NCBI GenBank assembly: GCA_016935755.1
Contig: JAFGQI010000077.1
Location: 1-40,245 of the forward strand
Direction: 5' to 3'
Source: Anaerolineales bacterium
GTDB lineage: Bacteria > Chloroflexota > Anaerolineae > Anaerolineales > UBA4823
DNA length: 40,245 nt
The notes under the pieces were generated by a model. The model was not told where the DNA came from. It saw only the letters and a list, made by a program, of their open reading frames with translations, and made no database searches. The translations under genes and the position numbers were made by a program. Positions 23,075 to 32,071 of the stretch are shown here, one piece after another (position 1 is the first letter of the stretch; every line of letters begins with the position of its first letter).

Positions 23075-24237
23075 ACCTGCTCCAACGGATCAGCGCATGG
23101 GCCTGCCTGTGCGGGCTGCTGGCATCCTCCGCCTGCACACCCGCTCAGGCGGTCGCCCCTCCCACCTTCACCCCCTGTCCCGAAGGGCAGGATGGGAACG
23201 GCATCTGCCTGCCGACAAGTCTGACCATCACCGCCTCCCTGGCGGTAGAGAGCCTCTCGCCGACCCAGGTGGGGCCAGAGCAGCCGCAGGCTACAGCTCC
23301 CCCTGCTGCCACACCTCAGCTGCCAACGCCCGCACCGGCGCTGACCGTCACGGCGACGCCTCTGCCGACCCAGGCAGCCACCCCCTGCCTGCCAGATTTG
23401 TGCAGCTATACTGCCCAGTTCTTCCTGCAGCGCCCAATTGCTGCGCCGGGGGTGGATAAAGTAGACATCACCTACCGCTTCGGCAGCACTCAGAGCGGGC
23501 GGCGTGAGCCGCACCACGGGGTGGAGTTCCTTAACCCATATGGCACGCCCGTCCTGGCAGCCGCGGACGGGGTGGTCGTGGTAGCTGGCGATGACCGCCA
23601 GCCCACCTCTGAGCGCGGCGTCTGGCCGATCACCTATTACGGCCTGTTCTCCTATTTCTATGGCAACCTGGTGGTGATCGAGCACAGCCCGCCGCCCACC
23701 CTGCAGGCTTCCTTTCCAGAGCTGGCCGGGCCAGTCTACACCCTCTATGCTCACCTTTCAGAAATCTCCGCCAGCGTGGGCCAGGCGGTCAAGGCTGGTC
23801 AGGAGATCGGCAAGGTCGGCATGAGCGGCGTGGCCGAGGGCCCCCACCTGCATTTTGAGGTGCGCCTGGGCGAGAACACCTACCAGGCCTCGCACAACCC
23901 CGAACTGTGGCTGATTCCACATACAGATGAAAACGGCCAGCAGCTGGGCGCCCTGGCCGGGCGCGTGCTCAATTCCTACGGGCAGCCGCCAAAGCTGGAG
24001 AGCCTGGTGATCGAATACCTGCCGGATGGCCCAGACCAGCCCGGCACCAGCGATATCCACCTGCTGCCCTACGAGGAGAAGGCCCTGCTTGGCCGCCCCC
24101 CCTGGCAGGAGAGCTTTGGCCTGGGCGACCTGAAACCCGGCTGGTACCGCATTACGTTTCCTTATTTCGGCCTGCAGGAATTCCTGGTGCAGGTCTTCCC
24201 GGGTCAGCTGACCGTGGTGACCATCCGGCCAGAATGA
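23071..24237 (+). CDS. M23-family peptidoglycan peptidase lipoprotein
   Basis: The 388-residue protein has a lipoprotein signal ending at LASSAC, a Pro/Thr linker (about residues 60-105), then a LytM-type domain at about 145-285 and a beta-rich C-terminal domain. Zinc-site motifs are HHGVEF, YAHL and GPHLHFEVR. The first motif normally reads H-x3-D; here the second ligand is Glu. The remaining layout is intact, including ADGVVVVAGDD and GQAVKAGQEIGKVGMSG. It probably trims or remodels the cell wall from the outer face of the membrane, or acts as a non-catalytic activator. It overlaps ftcD by 4 bases and is followed by the CapA-like gene after 10 bases. Confidence 0.88.
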   Translation: MNLLQRISAWACLCGLLASSACTPAQAVAPPTFTPCPEGQDGNGICLPTSLTITASLAVESLSPTQVGPEQPQATAPPAATPQLPTPAPALTVTATPLPTQAATPCLPDLCSYTAQFFLQRPIAAPGVDKVDITYRFGSTQSGRREPHHGVEFLNPYGTPVLAAADGVVVVAGDDRQPTSERGVWPITYYGLFSYFYGNLVVIEHSPPPTLQASFPELAGPVYTLYAHLSEISASVGQAVKAGQEIGKVGMSGVAEGPHLHFEVRLGENTYQASHNPELWLIPHTDENGQQLGALAGRVLNSYGQPPKLESLVIEYLPDGPDQPGTSDIHLLPYEEKALLGRPPWQESFGLGDLKPGWYRITFPYFGLQEFLVQVFPGQLTVVTIRPE

Positions 24238-24247
24238 TAGGTGCTGG

Positions 24248-26062
24248 GTGAGAGTGCATCGCAGGCGTTGGCTGCTGGTCCTGATGGCTGCCCTGGTGGT
24301 TGGCTGCACCCCGGGATTTCAATGGCTGCCCGGCCAGGCGCTGACGAGTGCAACCGCTGTCCCTGTCGCTCTGCCAGCCACATCACCCACCCCTTTCCAG
24401 CCCCTGCCCGGTGGAACCGAATGGGCCGAAAACCTGCTGGTTCACCCCGTCCTTTCTCCCACGCCAACTGCCTCACCCGTTCCAACCGCTGCCTCCACGC
24501 CGCCATTCACGCCCACCAACACGCCGCCGCCTTCTCCAACACCGGAACTTTCCAGCCCCACGCCTGCTCCGGATTTCACCCTGTGGGTGGACCCGCGCCT
24601 GCCGCCTGCTTTGCTGGGCGCGCTGAACCTGCCCCCCACGATCGGACTGGCAGCCGCGCCAGAAACCGCCATGCTGCGGCTGCAGGTTAGCGACCAGCGC
24701 ATCGTCAGCCAGTGGGTTTACGCCCTGGCCGCGCCTTTTCCAACCCTGGTGGATGGCGTTTCGCTCGAGGCGCTGCGCCAATCCTGGAGCGGCGCCGCCG
24801 CTGGCCCCTTCGCCAGCCAGCCCATTCTCCTGGATGACAGCACCCTGGCCAGCTTCACCGCCCTGTGGGGGCAGCCTGCTCCCCAGGCGGTCAGGGTTCT
24901 GGACGCGCAGGGGCTGCTGGATTACGCCTGGACGCACCAGCCAGCCTGGGCGCTGGTCTCCTTCGAGTCTATCGAACCGCGCTGGAAAGTCCTGGAAGTG
25001 GACGGCCAATCGCCCCTGAGAAAGGGCTTCGATCCGGCGGCCTACCCTCTGACCGTTCCTATCTCGCTCTTCGGCGAGCCACCCCTGGTCGAGACCATCC
25101 TGTCCGCCTACGGTGCAGGCCTGCTCCCCGCCGCCAACCGCGACCCGGCCAGGTTGACCACCCTGGCAATGACCGGGGTAACTGCCCTGGTGCGAGGCAC
25201 CGCTTATGCCATGGAACGCAAGGGGATCAGCTACCCGGCTAAAGATATCGGTAACTGGCTGCGCGAGGCCGACCTGACCCACGTCAGCAACGAAGTGCCC
25301 TTCGCCGAAGACTGCCCCTATCCGGATCCTGTGCAAAAAGAGATGAAGTTTTGCAGCGACCCGCGCTACATCGCGCTGTTGGAAACCGTGGGCACGGATA
25401 TCATCGAACTGACCGGCGATCACTTCCAGGATTGGGGCGCCGCGGCGATGCATTACACCCTCGATCTGTATAAAGAGCGCGGCTGGTCCTATTATGGCGG
25501 CGGGGCCAATATAAAAGAAGGCCGCCAGGCGCTGCTCATCGAACACAACGGCAATCGCCTGGCCTTTATCGGCTGCAACGCCAAGGGAGGCGCATACGCC
25601 CAGGCCGGGCCGAACCGTCCGGGGGCGGTATTCTGCAACCTGAGCTGGATGGGAACCGAGATTGAGCGCCTGAAGGCGGAGGGCTACCTGCCCATTGCCA
25701 CCTTTCAGCATGTGGAGTACTACACCTACAAGGCCCAGCCCAACCAGCTGCGCGATTTTCGCAAGCTGGCCCAGGCCGGTGCAGTGATCGTCAGCGGCAG
25801 CCAGGCCCACCAGCCCCAGGCGCTGGAGTTCCTGTCAGGCGCGTTCATCCACTACGGCCTGGGCAACCTGTTCTTCGACCAGTACAATGTCAGCCTGGAA
25901 ACCCGCCAGGCCTTCGTCGACCGGCATATTTTTTATGACGGGCGCTATCTCGGCGCCGAGCTGCTGACCATGCTGTTTGTGGATTACGCTCGCCCGCGGC
26001 CGATGACCGCCGAGGAACGTCAAGAACTGCTGCGGGCAGTTTTTCGCGCCAGCGGTTGGTGA
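24248..26062 (+). CDS. CapA/PgsA-like metallophosphatase-fold lipoprotein
   Basis: The 604-residue protein begins with GTG (a second in-frame GTG is at 24254). It has a lipobox, ALVVGC, followed by a long Pro/Ser/Thr linker (about residues 40-115). A variable middle part resembles a substrate-binding fold. The C-terminal half (about 300-590) has the capsule-synthesis CapA pattern: EVPFAEDCPYPDP, ELTGDHFQDWG, YYGGGANIKEGRQALLIEHN and RLAFIGCN, then FQHVEYYTYK and SGSQAHQPQALEFL with IHYGLGNLFFDQ. CapA proteins take part in poly-gamma-glutamate anchoring, but many relatives have unknown substrates. No pgsB or pgsC gene is adjacent. Confidence 0.82.
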   Translation: MRVHRRRWLLVLMAALVVGCTPGFQWLPGQALTSATAVPVALPATSPTPFQPLPGGTEWAENLLVHPVLSPTPTASPVPTAASTPPFTPTNTPPPSPTPELSSPTPAPDFTLWVDPRLPPALLGALNLPPTIGLAAAPETAMLRLQVSDQRIVSQWVYALAAPFPTLVDGVSLEALRQSWSGAAAGPFASQPILLDDSTLASFTALWGQPAPQAVRVLDAQGLLDYAWTHQPAWALVSFESIEPRWKVLEVDGQSPLRKGFDPAAYPLTVPISLFGEPPLVETILSAYGAGLLPAANRDPARLTTLAMTGVTALVRGTAYAMERKGISYPAKDIGNWLREADLTHVSNEVPFAEDCPYPDPVQKEMKFCSDPRYIALLETVGTDIIELTGDHFQDWGAAAMHYTLDLYKERGWSYYGGGANIKEGRQALLIEHNGNRLAFIGCNAKGGAYAQAGPNRPGAVFCNLSWMGTEIERLKAEGYLPIATFQHVEYYTYKAQPNQLRDFRKLAQAGAVIVSGSQAHQPQALEFLSGAFIHYGLGNLFFDQYNVSLETRQAFVDRHIFYDGRYLGAELLTMLFVDYARPRPMTAEERQELLRAVFRASGW

Positions 26063-26107
26063 AAAGCGGGTAAAATAAGGCTCATCTTTTATCATTGGAG
26101 GCCAGGC

Positions 26108-26662
26108 ATGGGTTTAAAGCCAGATCACTGGATTCGCAGGATGGCGCGTGAACATAGGATGATCGAGCCGTTCGTAGAAGGGCAGGTGCGCAACGGCGTC
26201 ATTTCCTACGGCGTTTCCTCTTACGGGTATGATATCCGCGTGGCGGATGAGTTCAAGATTTTCACCAATGTGTACTCAGCAGTGGTTGATCCCAAGCACT
26301 TCGATCCAAAATCCATGGTGGATTTCAAAGGCGAGGTCTGCGTCATCCCGCCCAACTCCTTTGCCCTGGCGCGCACGATCGAATACTTCCGCATCCCGCG
26401 CGGGGTGTTAACCATTTGTTTGGGAAAATCGACCTACGCCCGCTGCGGGATCATCGTCAACGTGACTCCCTTCGAGCCGGAATGGGAGGGCTTTGTCACC
26501 TTGGAAATCTCCAACACCACCCCCCTGCCCGCTCGCATCTACGCCAATGAGGGCATCGCCCAGGTGCTGTTCTTTGAGGCGGATGAAGTCTGCGATATCT
26601 CCTACGCCGATAAGAAAGGCAAATATCAGAAGCAGCAGTCAATCGAACTGCCCAAGTTATAA
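26108..26662 (+). CDS. dcd: dCTP deaminase
   Basis: The 184-residue enzyme converts dCTP to dUTP, feeding thymidylate synthesis. It contains [17 protein letters not shown], the phosphate-binding [16 protein letters not shown], the catalytic Glu in [19 protein letters not shown], and the homotrimer segment [14 protein letters not shown]. Its length and motifs fit Dcd rather than a plain dUTPase. Whether it also has dUTPase activity (the bifunctional type) cannot be decided from these motifs. TTGGAGGCCAGGC precedes the ATG. The lipB gene follows 26 bases later on the same strand. Confidence 0.95.
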   Translation: MGLKPDHWIRRMAREHRMIEPFVEGQVRNGVISYGVSSYGYDIRVADEFKIFTNVYSAVVDPKHFDPKSMVDFKGEVCVIPPNSFALARTIEYFRIPRGVLTICLGKSTYARCGIIVNVTPFEPEWEGFVTLEISNTTPLPARIYANEGIAQVLFFEADEVCDISYADKKGKYQKQQSIELPKL

Positions 26663-26688
26663 AAGATGGGCATGATATACTAACCGCT

Positions 26689-27486
26689 ATGCAGCCCCAG
26701 CAATGTCTGGTTCACCACCTGGGCCTGATCCCCTACGAAGAAGCCTGGCATCTGCAGGAAATCTATGCCGCGCAGATTGCCCGAGGCGAGCGCCCCCCCA
26801 CCCTGCTGCTGCTCGAACACCCCCACATTTTCACCTTCGGACGGCGCGGCCGCGCCGAAAACCTGCTCTGGAACGCCAACCAGCTTGAACAGGCCGGCGC
26901 TCGCGTTGTGTGGGTGGATCGCGGCGGCGATGTCACCTATCACGGCCCCGGGCAGCTGGTGGGATATCCTCTATTTCCTCTGGCGCCTGTCGGGATAGAG
27001 GCGGCAGGCTCAAGCGTTGTGCCTTATGCGGACTATGTCGGGCATGTGCGCAAGCTGGAGCAGGTCATCATCCTGGCCCTGGCGCGGCTGGGGGTGGTCA
27101 GCGGGCAGATGCGCGGCCTGACAGGCGTGTGGGTGCAGCCGCATGTGCTCTCCTGCCGCTCGCACTGCACGCCCCAAAAGAGCTGCCAGCCGGCTAAGAT
27201 TGCCGCTATTGGGATCAAAGTGGATGCGCGCGGCGTCTCCCGGCACGGTTTTGCCCTCAACGTGGCCCCCGATATGAGCTACTATGCAGGCATTGTCAGC
27301 TGCGGGCTGAAGGATCATCCCGTCGCCAGCCTGGCGGATATCCTGGAAACACCGCCGTCGATGGCGTGCGTGGCGGAAGAGATCGTGGCAGCTTTTCAAG
27401 AAATCTATGGCTTTGAGATGCTGCAGCAGAATGAGGCAGATCATTTCATCAGACAGCCAGGTTCAACCCCACACCCTCCTGATTAA
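26689..27486 (+). CDS. lipB: Octanoyltransferase (lipoate biosynthesis)
   Basis: LipB moves octanoyl groups from acyl carrier protein onto lipoyl domains. The 265-residue protein has LLLLEHPHIFTFGRRGR, RGGDVTYHGPGQLVGYPLFPL, the catalytic Lys in KIAAIGIKVDARGVSRHGFALNV and the catalytic Cys in VSCGLKDHPVASL. Between GVWV and KIAAIG there is an insertion of about 20 residues containing C-x3-C-x5-C (SCRSHCTPQKSC), longer than in the Escherichia coli enzyme. Another short insertion follows YPLFPL. The C-terminal tail is polar and probably disordered. It follows dcd, and lipA was not seen in this window. Confidence 0.94.
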   Translation: MQPQQCLVHHLGLIPYEEAWHLQEIYAAQIARGERPPTLLLLEHPHIFTFGRRGRAENLLWNANQLEQAGARVVWVDRGGDVTYHGPGQLVGYPLFPLAPVGIEAAGSSVVPYADYVGHVRKLEQVIILALARLGVVSGQMRGLTGVWVQPHVLSCRSHCTPQKSCQPAKIAAIGIKVDARGVSRHGFALNVAPDMSYYAGIVSCGLKDHPVASLADILETPPSMACVAEEIVAAFQEIYGFEMLQQNEADHFIRQPGSTPHPPD

Positions 27487-27501
27487 GAGCAAAGGCATCC
27501 T

Positions 27502-29478
27502 ATGATATATCCATCAACCCACCTTAGATCACTTTGGCGAAGGATTTCGATCTTTATCAGCCTGGTCGTCTTGCTGGCCTCCAGCGGCATGGGGTGGAGG
27601 CCTGCCCAAGCGCTCACTCCAGATGCGCCGGCTTTGCTGCGCTTGGATCTACCAGACCAGCAGGCCCTGAGCGACCTGGCCGGGCAGGGCTTGAACGTCT
27701 ATGCCCAGTTCCAGACCCCCACTGGGGGCGTTGTGCTGCTGCTGGCAGTCAGCCCCGCCCAGCGGGACCAGCTGGCCCGGCGCGGTTATCGCTCCATCTT
27801 GCTGGAGAGAGAGCCATCCCAGGATGAGCTGTATCAGCTGGGCGGCGAACCCGAAAAAATAGAGCAGGCCGGCCAGTTTGCCCGGCTCTTGTACATCCAA
27901 GACCGCCAGGCGGTGGCGCGCCTGACGCCTGAACAGCTGGAGCGCGCCGCCGGCCTGGGCCTGCGCTGCCAGCTTCTTACGCCGCTGCCGCTGATCGCAC
28001 CCCTGCCAGACAGAATGCCCAACCTCCCGGCCAGCATCACCCCTGACCTCTTCATCCAGCTGATGCTCGACCAGGTCAGCGCAGACACCCTGTACCACTA
28101 CGTGGGCGACCTGAGCGGCGAATGGCCGGTGACCATCGCAGGCGAACCCTATACAATTGCCACCCGCTACTCAAAATCGGATGTCCCTATCAAGAAGGCC
28201 ACCCGCTTCGCCCATGACCACCTGCAGTCCCTGGGCCTGCCGGTAGACTATCACACCTACCTTCTGGACGGCGTTGAAAAACGCAATGTGGTCGCCGACC
28301 AGACCGGGCTGACCCAGCCGGAGCGCATCTTCCTGCTGGTAGCCCATTTAGACTCGACCTCCCAGAGCCAGTTCCGCATGACCCTGGCGCCCGGCGCAGA
28401 TGATAACGCCAGCGGCTCCGCCGGTCTGATGATGGCAGCCGATATCCTCACTCAATATCAGTTCGGCTGCACCATCCGCTACCTGCTGGTCACCGGCGAG
28501 GAGCAGGGCATGATAGGCAGCTACTACTATGCCCAGGAGGCTGCTGCCCGTGGGGATGATATTGAGGCCGTCCTGAACCTGGATATGATCGCTTACGATG
28601 CAATCGGTGCGCCCACCCTGGAACTGCACACCCGCTATCCTGGCCAATCAGCCCCGGATCTGCCGATCGCCAATCTGTTCACCGATGTGATCTCCGCCTA
28701 CGGCCTCGACCTGGACCCCGAAATCCTCCAGGATTATGAAACCTTCAGCGATCACAAACGCTTCTGGGACGTGGGCTACCCCGCCATCCTGGCGATCGAG
28801 GATTGGGAAGACTTTACGCCCTATTACCACACCGTGAATGATCGCCTGTCCAGCCTGAACATGGGCTACTACACCGAGTTTGTCAAAGCCGCCCTCGGAA
28901 CGATGGCGCACATGGGCTGCCTGCTCAAGGGGCAGCTCAGCGGCACGGTCACCAATGCGGCCACTGGCGATCCCATCCCTGGCGCCCTGGTCACCGCCTG
29001 GTATGACCCAACCCACTTTGTTTCAGCCACCACCCTGGGGGATGGCGCCTACCAGCTTCCCCTTCTGCAAGGCTCCTATGATGTATCTGCCTCTGCCCCT
29101 ACCTACCAGGGCGACAATGCCCTGGGAGTGCAGGTGCTCACCAGTCAGGTTACAGAGGTGGACTTTTCCTTGCAACCCTGTATGATTGTGAGAAATGTAT
29201 TCTTTAGCTTCAGCCCGGCAGCTCCAGGAACTGGCGAAACCGTCACCTTCACTGCTTCTGCTGACGGCACCCAGCCCCTGGAGTATATCTGGGACTTCGG
29301 GGATGGCAGCTCCGGCAGCGGATTAGTGGTCACCCATTCCTATGCCACGACAGGTTCCTACACGGTCAGGCTGACCGTCCAGAATAGCTGTTCATCCCAG
29401 GATATGTACAAAGCTGTGCCGGTGGGAGCCTTTATCGCCTATCTGCCGTTTATCTCACATCTGGCTCAGCTGCCATAA
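27502..29478 (+). CDS. Secreted M28 zinc peptidase with carboxypeptidase-regulatory and PKD domains
   Basis: The 658-residue protein has a signal peptide (about 1-38, cleavage near AQA). A pro-region of about 150 residues precedes an M28 di-zinc aminopeptidase-type domain (about 200-475). Ligand motifs are VAHLDSTS, PGADDNASGSAG, TGEEQGMIGS, LNLDMIAYD and PYYHTVND. A carboxypeptidase-regulatory-like beta sandwich follows (about 477-550; GTVTNAATGDPIPGALV), then a PKD domain (about 560-645; YIWDFGDGSSGSG and VTHSYATTGSYTVRLTV). The tail ends in FIAYLPFISHLAQLP, recalling the YLPLV-type ends of many Chloroflexota secreted proteins. It probably digests extracellular peptides. Confidence 0.9.
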   Translation: MIYPSTHLRSLWRRISIFISLVVLLASSGMGWRPAQALTPDAPALLRLDLPDQQALSDLAGQGLNVYAQFQTPTGGVVLLLAVSPAQRDQLARRGYRSILLEREPSQDELYQLGGEPEKIEQAGQFARLLYIQDRQAVARLTPEQLERAAGLGLRCQLLTPLPLIAPLPDRMPNLPASITPDLFIQLMLDQVSADTLYHYVGDLSGEWPVTIAGEPYTIATRYSKSDVPIKKATRFAHDHLQSLGLPVDYHTYLLDGVEKRNVVADQTGLTQPERIFLLVAHLDSTSQSQFRMTLAPGADDNASGSAGLMMAADILTQYQFGCTIRYLLVTGEEQGMIGSYYYAQEAAARGDDIEAVLNLDMIAYDAIGAPTLELHTRYPGQSAPDLPIANLFTDVISAYGLDLDPEILQDYETFSDHKRFWDVGYPAILAIEDWEDFTPYYHTVNDRLSSLNMGYYTEFVKAALGTMAHMGCLLKGQLSGTVTNAATGDPIPGALVTAWYDPTHFVSATTLGDGAYQLPLLQGSYDVSASAPTYQGDNALGVQVLTSQVTEVDFSLQPCMIVRNVFFSFSPAAPGTGETVTFTASADGTQPLEYIWDFGDGSSGSGLVVTHSYATTGSYTVRLTVQNSCSSQDMYKAVPVGAFIAYLPFISHLAQLP

Positions 29479-29502
29479 AAGGCGATTTAAGCGGATTTTT
29501 GT

Positions 29503-29531
29503 TTGACAGATACCGCAAAAGTCAGTACACT
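29503..29531 (+). promoter_or_regulatory. Promoter of the FHA gene
   Basis: TTGACA at 29503-29508 and TACACT at 29526-29531 are separated by exactly 17 bases, about 35 bases before the FHA start codon. A good ribosome site (AGGAGG) follows. Confidence 0.6.
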
Positions 29532-29565
29532 ATACCTTAGCAAAAAGGTGTTCTAGGAGGCAACC

Positions 29566-30219
29566 ATGGCTTCGCAAACATATCAACTGGTAATGCGCTC
29601 GGGGCCTACCCCAGGCAAAGTGTTCGAGCTAAAGCAAAATGACCTGACCATCGGCCGGGATATAGGCAATGGCATCGTCATAAATGATCCGGAGGTGTCG
29701 CGCCGGCACGCGCGTCTTCTGCTCCAGGCTGGCGGCTATGTGATTGAAGATTTGGGCTCGACCAACGGCACATTTATGGACGGGCAGCGCCTGATCGGCC
29801 CGCATGTGCTGCGCCACGGGGAAACCATCATGTTTGGAGAAAAGGTTGGCCTGGTGTATGAGGCTATGCAGTATGATCCAAACGCCACCATGGTCAGCGG
29901 CGGGGGTATGCAGGCCCAGCCAGCCCCATTGGAAACCTATCGTGTGCCGGAGCCGGTCGCGCCTCCTGCTTATGAACCCGTGTACAGCGGACAGGTGCCT
30001 GCTGGCCCCCTCGAGCCATATGCCCCGCCCATGCCCGAAGCATATGATATGGAAGAAGAAAAGCCCAAATCAAAGACGCTGCTTTATGCCGGGATTGGCT
30101 GCGTCGTGGTCTTATTGTGCGTCTGTGTGGTGGGCGCGTTCGCATTTGACGCTCTCAACCTGTACTGCACTGGGCCTTTCCGAGACATCACCGAGGCGTT
30201 CGGTTTTGTGTGTAAGTAA
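29566..30219 (+). CDS. FHA-domain membrane-anchored protein
   Basis: The 217-residue protein has an N-terminal FHA domain (about residues 8-105), which binds phosphothreonine peptides. The conserved elements are LTIGRDIGNGIVINDPEVSR, RHARL, and DLGSTNGTFMDGQRL. A Pro-rich linker (about 115-165) leads to a membrane helix near the C-terminus (about 174-195) with a short tail containing two Cys outside. The FHA domain would face the cytoplasm. No Ser/Thr kinase is encoded next to it, so its phospho-partner is elsewhere. AGGAGG precedes the ATG. The 3' end overlaps the convergent gluzincin gene by about 30 bases. Confidence 0.9.
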   Translation: MASQTYQLVMRSGPTPGKVFELKQNDLTIGRDIGNGIVINDPEVSRRHARLLLQAGGYVIEDLGSTNGTFMDGQRLIGPHVLRHGETIMFGEKVGLVYEAMQYDPNATMVSGGGMQAQPAPLETYRVPEPVAPPAYEPVYSGQVPAGPLEPYAPPMPEAYDMEEEKPKSKTLLYAGIGCVVVLLCVCVVGAFAFDALNLYCTGPFRDITEAFGFVCK

Positions 30220-31921
30220 GGGCAGCCTGATAATAGCTCTGTGCCATAGGGTGTACTGAAAAAGGGGCGTCCCCATCCCCGGCGTAAACATCCAGGACTG
30301 CATGGATAGCTGCCAGCAGCTGTTCCACGGCATCGAAGCTGCCGCTTCTCAAATCAGCGTCGGCTGCCGCCAGCATGGTTTCCAGGGCAACATTCTCAGG
30401 TGTTTCCGGATGGCGCAGATAATCAGCCACGATGCCTCTCTCCCGCATCTGCTCACCATCCAGGATCCAGGCGGTCATAAAATAAGCTGAAGGATCGAGC
30501 ATCTGCTGGTAGCGCCGCACCGTATCATAAAACGCCACCGTCAGGCGCACATCCTGGACATACTCAGCCGTAACCATCTCATCCTGCAGGGCGCTCAAAA
30601 ATCCCAGCTCGAGCTGCCTCAGAGTGATGCCAAAGTGAATCTGCAGCGCGGCCTCCATGGCTCTGGCCTGGGGGCCTTTTTCTTCTTCTCCCAGATCAGC
30701 AGTCTCCGGCTGAGGCTGAATATCGCGGTAAAAGGCAGAAAACTGCTCCCATCCCCAGGTTTCAATCATGTATTCGACCAGGGCGCCTGCCTGCAGATAG
30801 CCGATCTCATGTTGGGCAAAATAAAAGTTATCCAGCAGCGGTTCAAGCGGCAGGTAGCGCCCCAACCCACAGGCTTCGCCCTCGGGAGGCGGCTCTTGGG
30901 ATGCGTCCGCAGCCGGCACGCATCCAACCTCAGGCGGCAGCAGGGCCGCCGCCCGCGGCATGAGCGGCTCGAGTTTAAAATGCCCCCCTGTCAGATAGAC
31001 CGCCAGACCCTCCACCAGCATGGTCGGGCGCAGTTTACCCCCCAGCCGGGCATCCAGCAGGTGAACCATCTCATGATGGATCACCAGCTTTGGGTCGCCC
31101 CCGGCATAGTTGCGTTCCAGGTAAGAGACAGCCACTTCGCGCCAGGCGAAACCCCCATGTCCCAACACGCGCGGGATAAAGACGATAGGGACAGGCGCTT
31201 CCAGTCCGATCCCCAGCAGCCGCGTAGCTTTTTGAGCCTGCTCGTCCACAGCCTCTAATAAGGCCGCCATATCGCTGGCGGCTTTTGTGCCAGTGATGTA
31301 ATACACCAGACAGCAGTCGCTCTCAGCCACAGCCCAGGCAGCCTGCGTTTCCGCCGCGGGCAGTTGATCCCCTGGCAGCAGGGTCACCGTCTCAGTCCAG
31401 CTCGTCTCGCCTGGCAGGATCGAGATGGTCAAAGGGTAATCGCCAGCAGCCAGACCGGAGGTATCCCAGGCCCACAGGAAGGTGGCTTGTCGCCGGCCAG
31501 CAATGCCATAAGAACTAAACTCAACCTGCAGAAACTCGGCGCCTTGAGCCTCCTGCACCTGCAGTTCCGCGCTGCTTTCCTGCAGGTCAGCCGATTGCGG
31601 GGCGATCACCTCCACGCTGATCTGGTCGCCTACATATAGCGGTCCATCCGGGTGCAGGGTCACCCGGAATTCGCTCGGGGCGGGCGCCGCCGTCGAGGCA
31701 GGAACGACCGGTTCGGCGGTCGGTATAGGGGATGCAGTGATCGTCGGTGTGACTGGAGTCAGAGATGGCAGCGGCGTTGCAGCAGGGGTTGAAGTCTGAT
31801 CCGGCGCCAGGCTGGGAGAGAGAGACGAAGAGCTGGCTGGCAGAACCGGGCTGAACAGCCGGCAGGCCAGCAGGGGTAGAAGCAGCACAGGCAGCATCCA
31901 CAAGCGGCGCATAAATCCCAT
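30188..31921 (-). CDS. Lipoprotein gluzincin (peptidase-MA-like, HExxH)
   Basis: The protein of about 577 residues has a lipoprotein signal (LLLPLLAC), a Ser/Thr/Pro linker, a beta-sandwich domain with carbohydrate-binding or Ig-like spacing (about 80-190), and then a metalloprotease domain. The active-site motif is HHEMVHLLDARLGG (HExxH), followed after about 20 residues by VEGLAVYLTGG, supplying the third zinc ligand Glu; this is the peptidase-MA pattern. The C-terminal region is helical. The frame is open back to 32005, but ATG at 31921 (or 31912) places the signal peptide correctly. It would act outside the cell membrane. Substrate unknown. Confidence 0.82.
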   Translation of the reverse strand: MGFMRRLWMLPVLLLPLLACRLFSPVLPASSSSLSPSLAPDQTSTPAATPLPSLTPVTPTITASPIPTAEPVVPASTAAPAPSEFRVTLHPDGPLYVGDQISVEVIAPQSADLQESSAELQVQEAQGAEFLQVEFSSYGIAGRRQATFLWAWDTSGLAAGDYPLTISILPGETSWTETVTLLPGDQLPAAETQAAWAVAESDCCLVYYITGTKAASDMAALLEAVDEQAQKATRLLGIGLEAPVPIVFIPRVLGHGGFAWREVAVSYLERNYAGGDPKLVIHHEMVHLLDARLGGKLRPTMLVEGLAVYLTGGHFKLEPLMPRAAALLPPEVGCVPAADASQEPPPEGEACGLGRYLPLEPLLDNFYFAQHEIGYLQAGALVEYMIETWGWEQFSAFYRDIQPQPETADLGEEEKGPQARAMEAALQIHFGITLRQLELGFLSALQDEMVTAEYVQDVRLTVAFYDTVRRYQQMLDPSAYFMTAWILDGEQMRERGIVADYLRHPETPENVALETMLAAADADLRSGSFDAVEQLLAAIHAVLDVYAGDGDAPFSVHPMAQSYYQAALTYTQNRTPR

Positions 31922-32071
31922 TATAGCAGCACGGGCGACCACTTCCCAATCCTTAAGCAGCCTTTCATTCAAGTCCTGCAACCCCTGGTACAATTGGCCT
32001 GTCAAATCATACCCTGAGCGATATTGTCCTGACGCTCAACCATCGATCATCAGGAAAAAAAGATTTCTAAT

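Noticed and set aside
24473..25810. 445-residue minus-strand open frame
   Set aside because: It is the antisense shadow of the CapA-like lipoprotein gene and lacks a ribosome site or domain.
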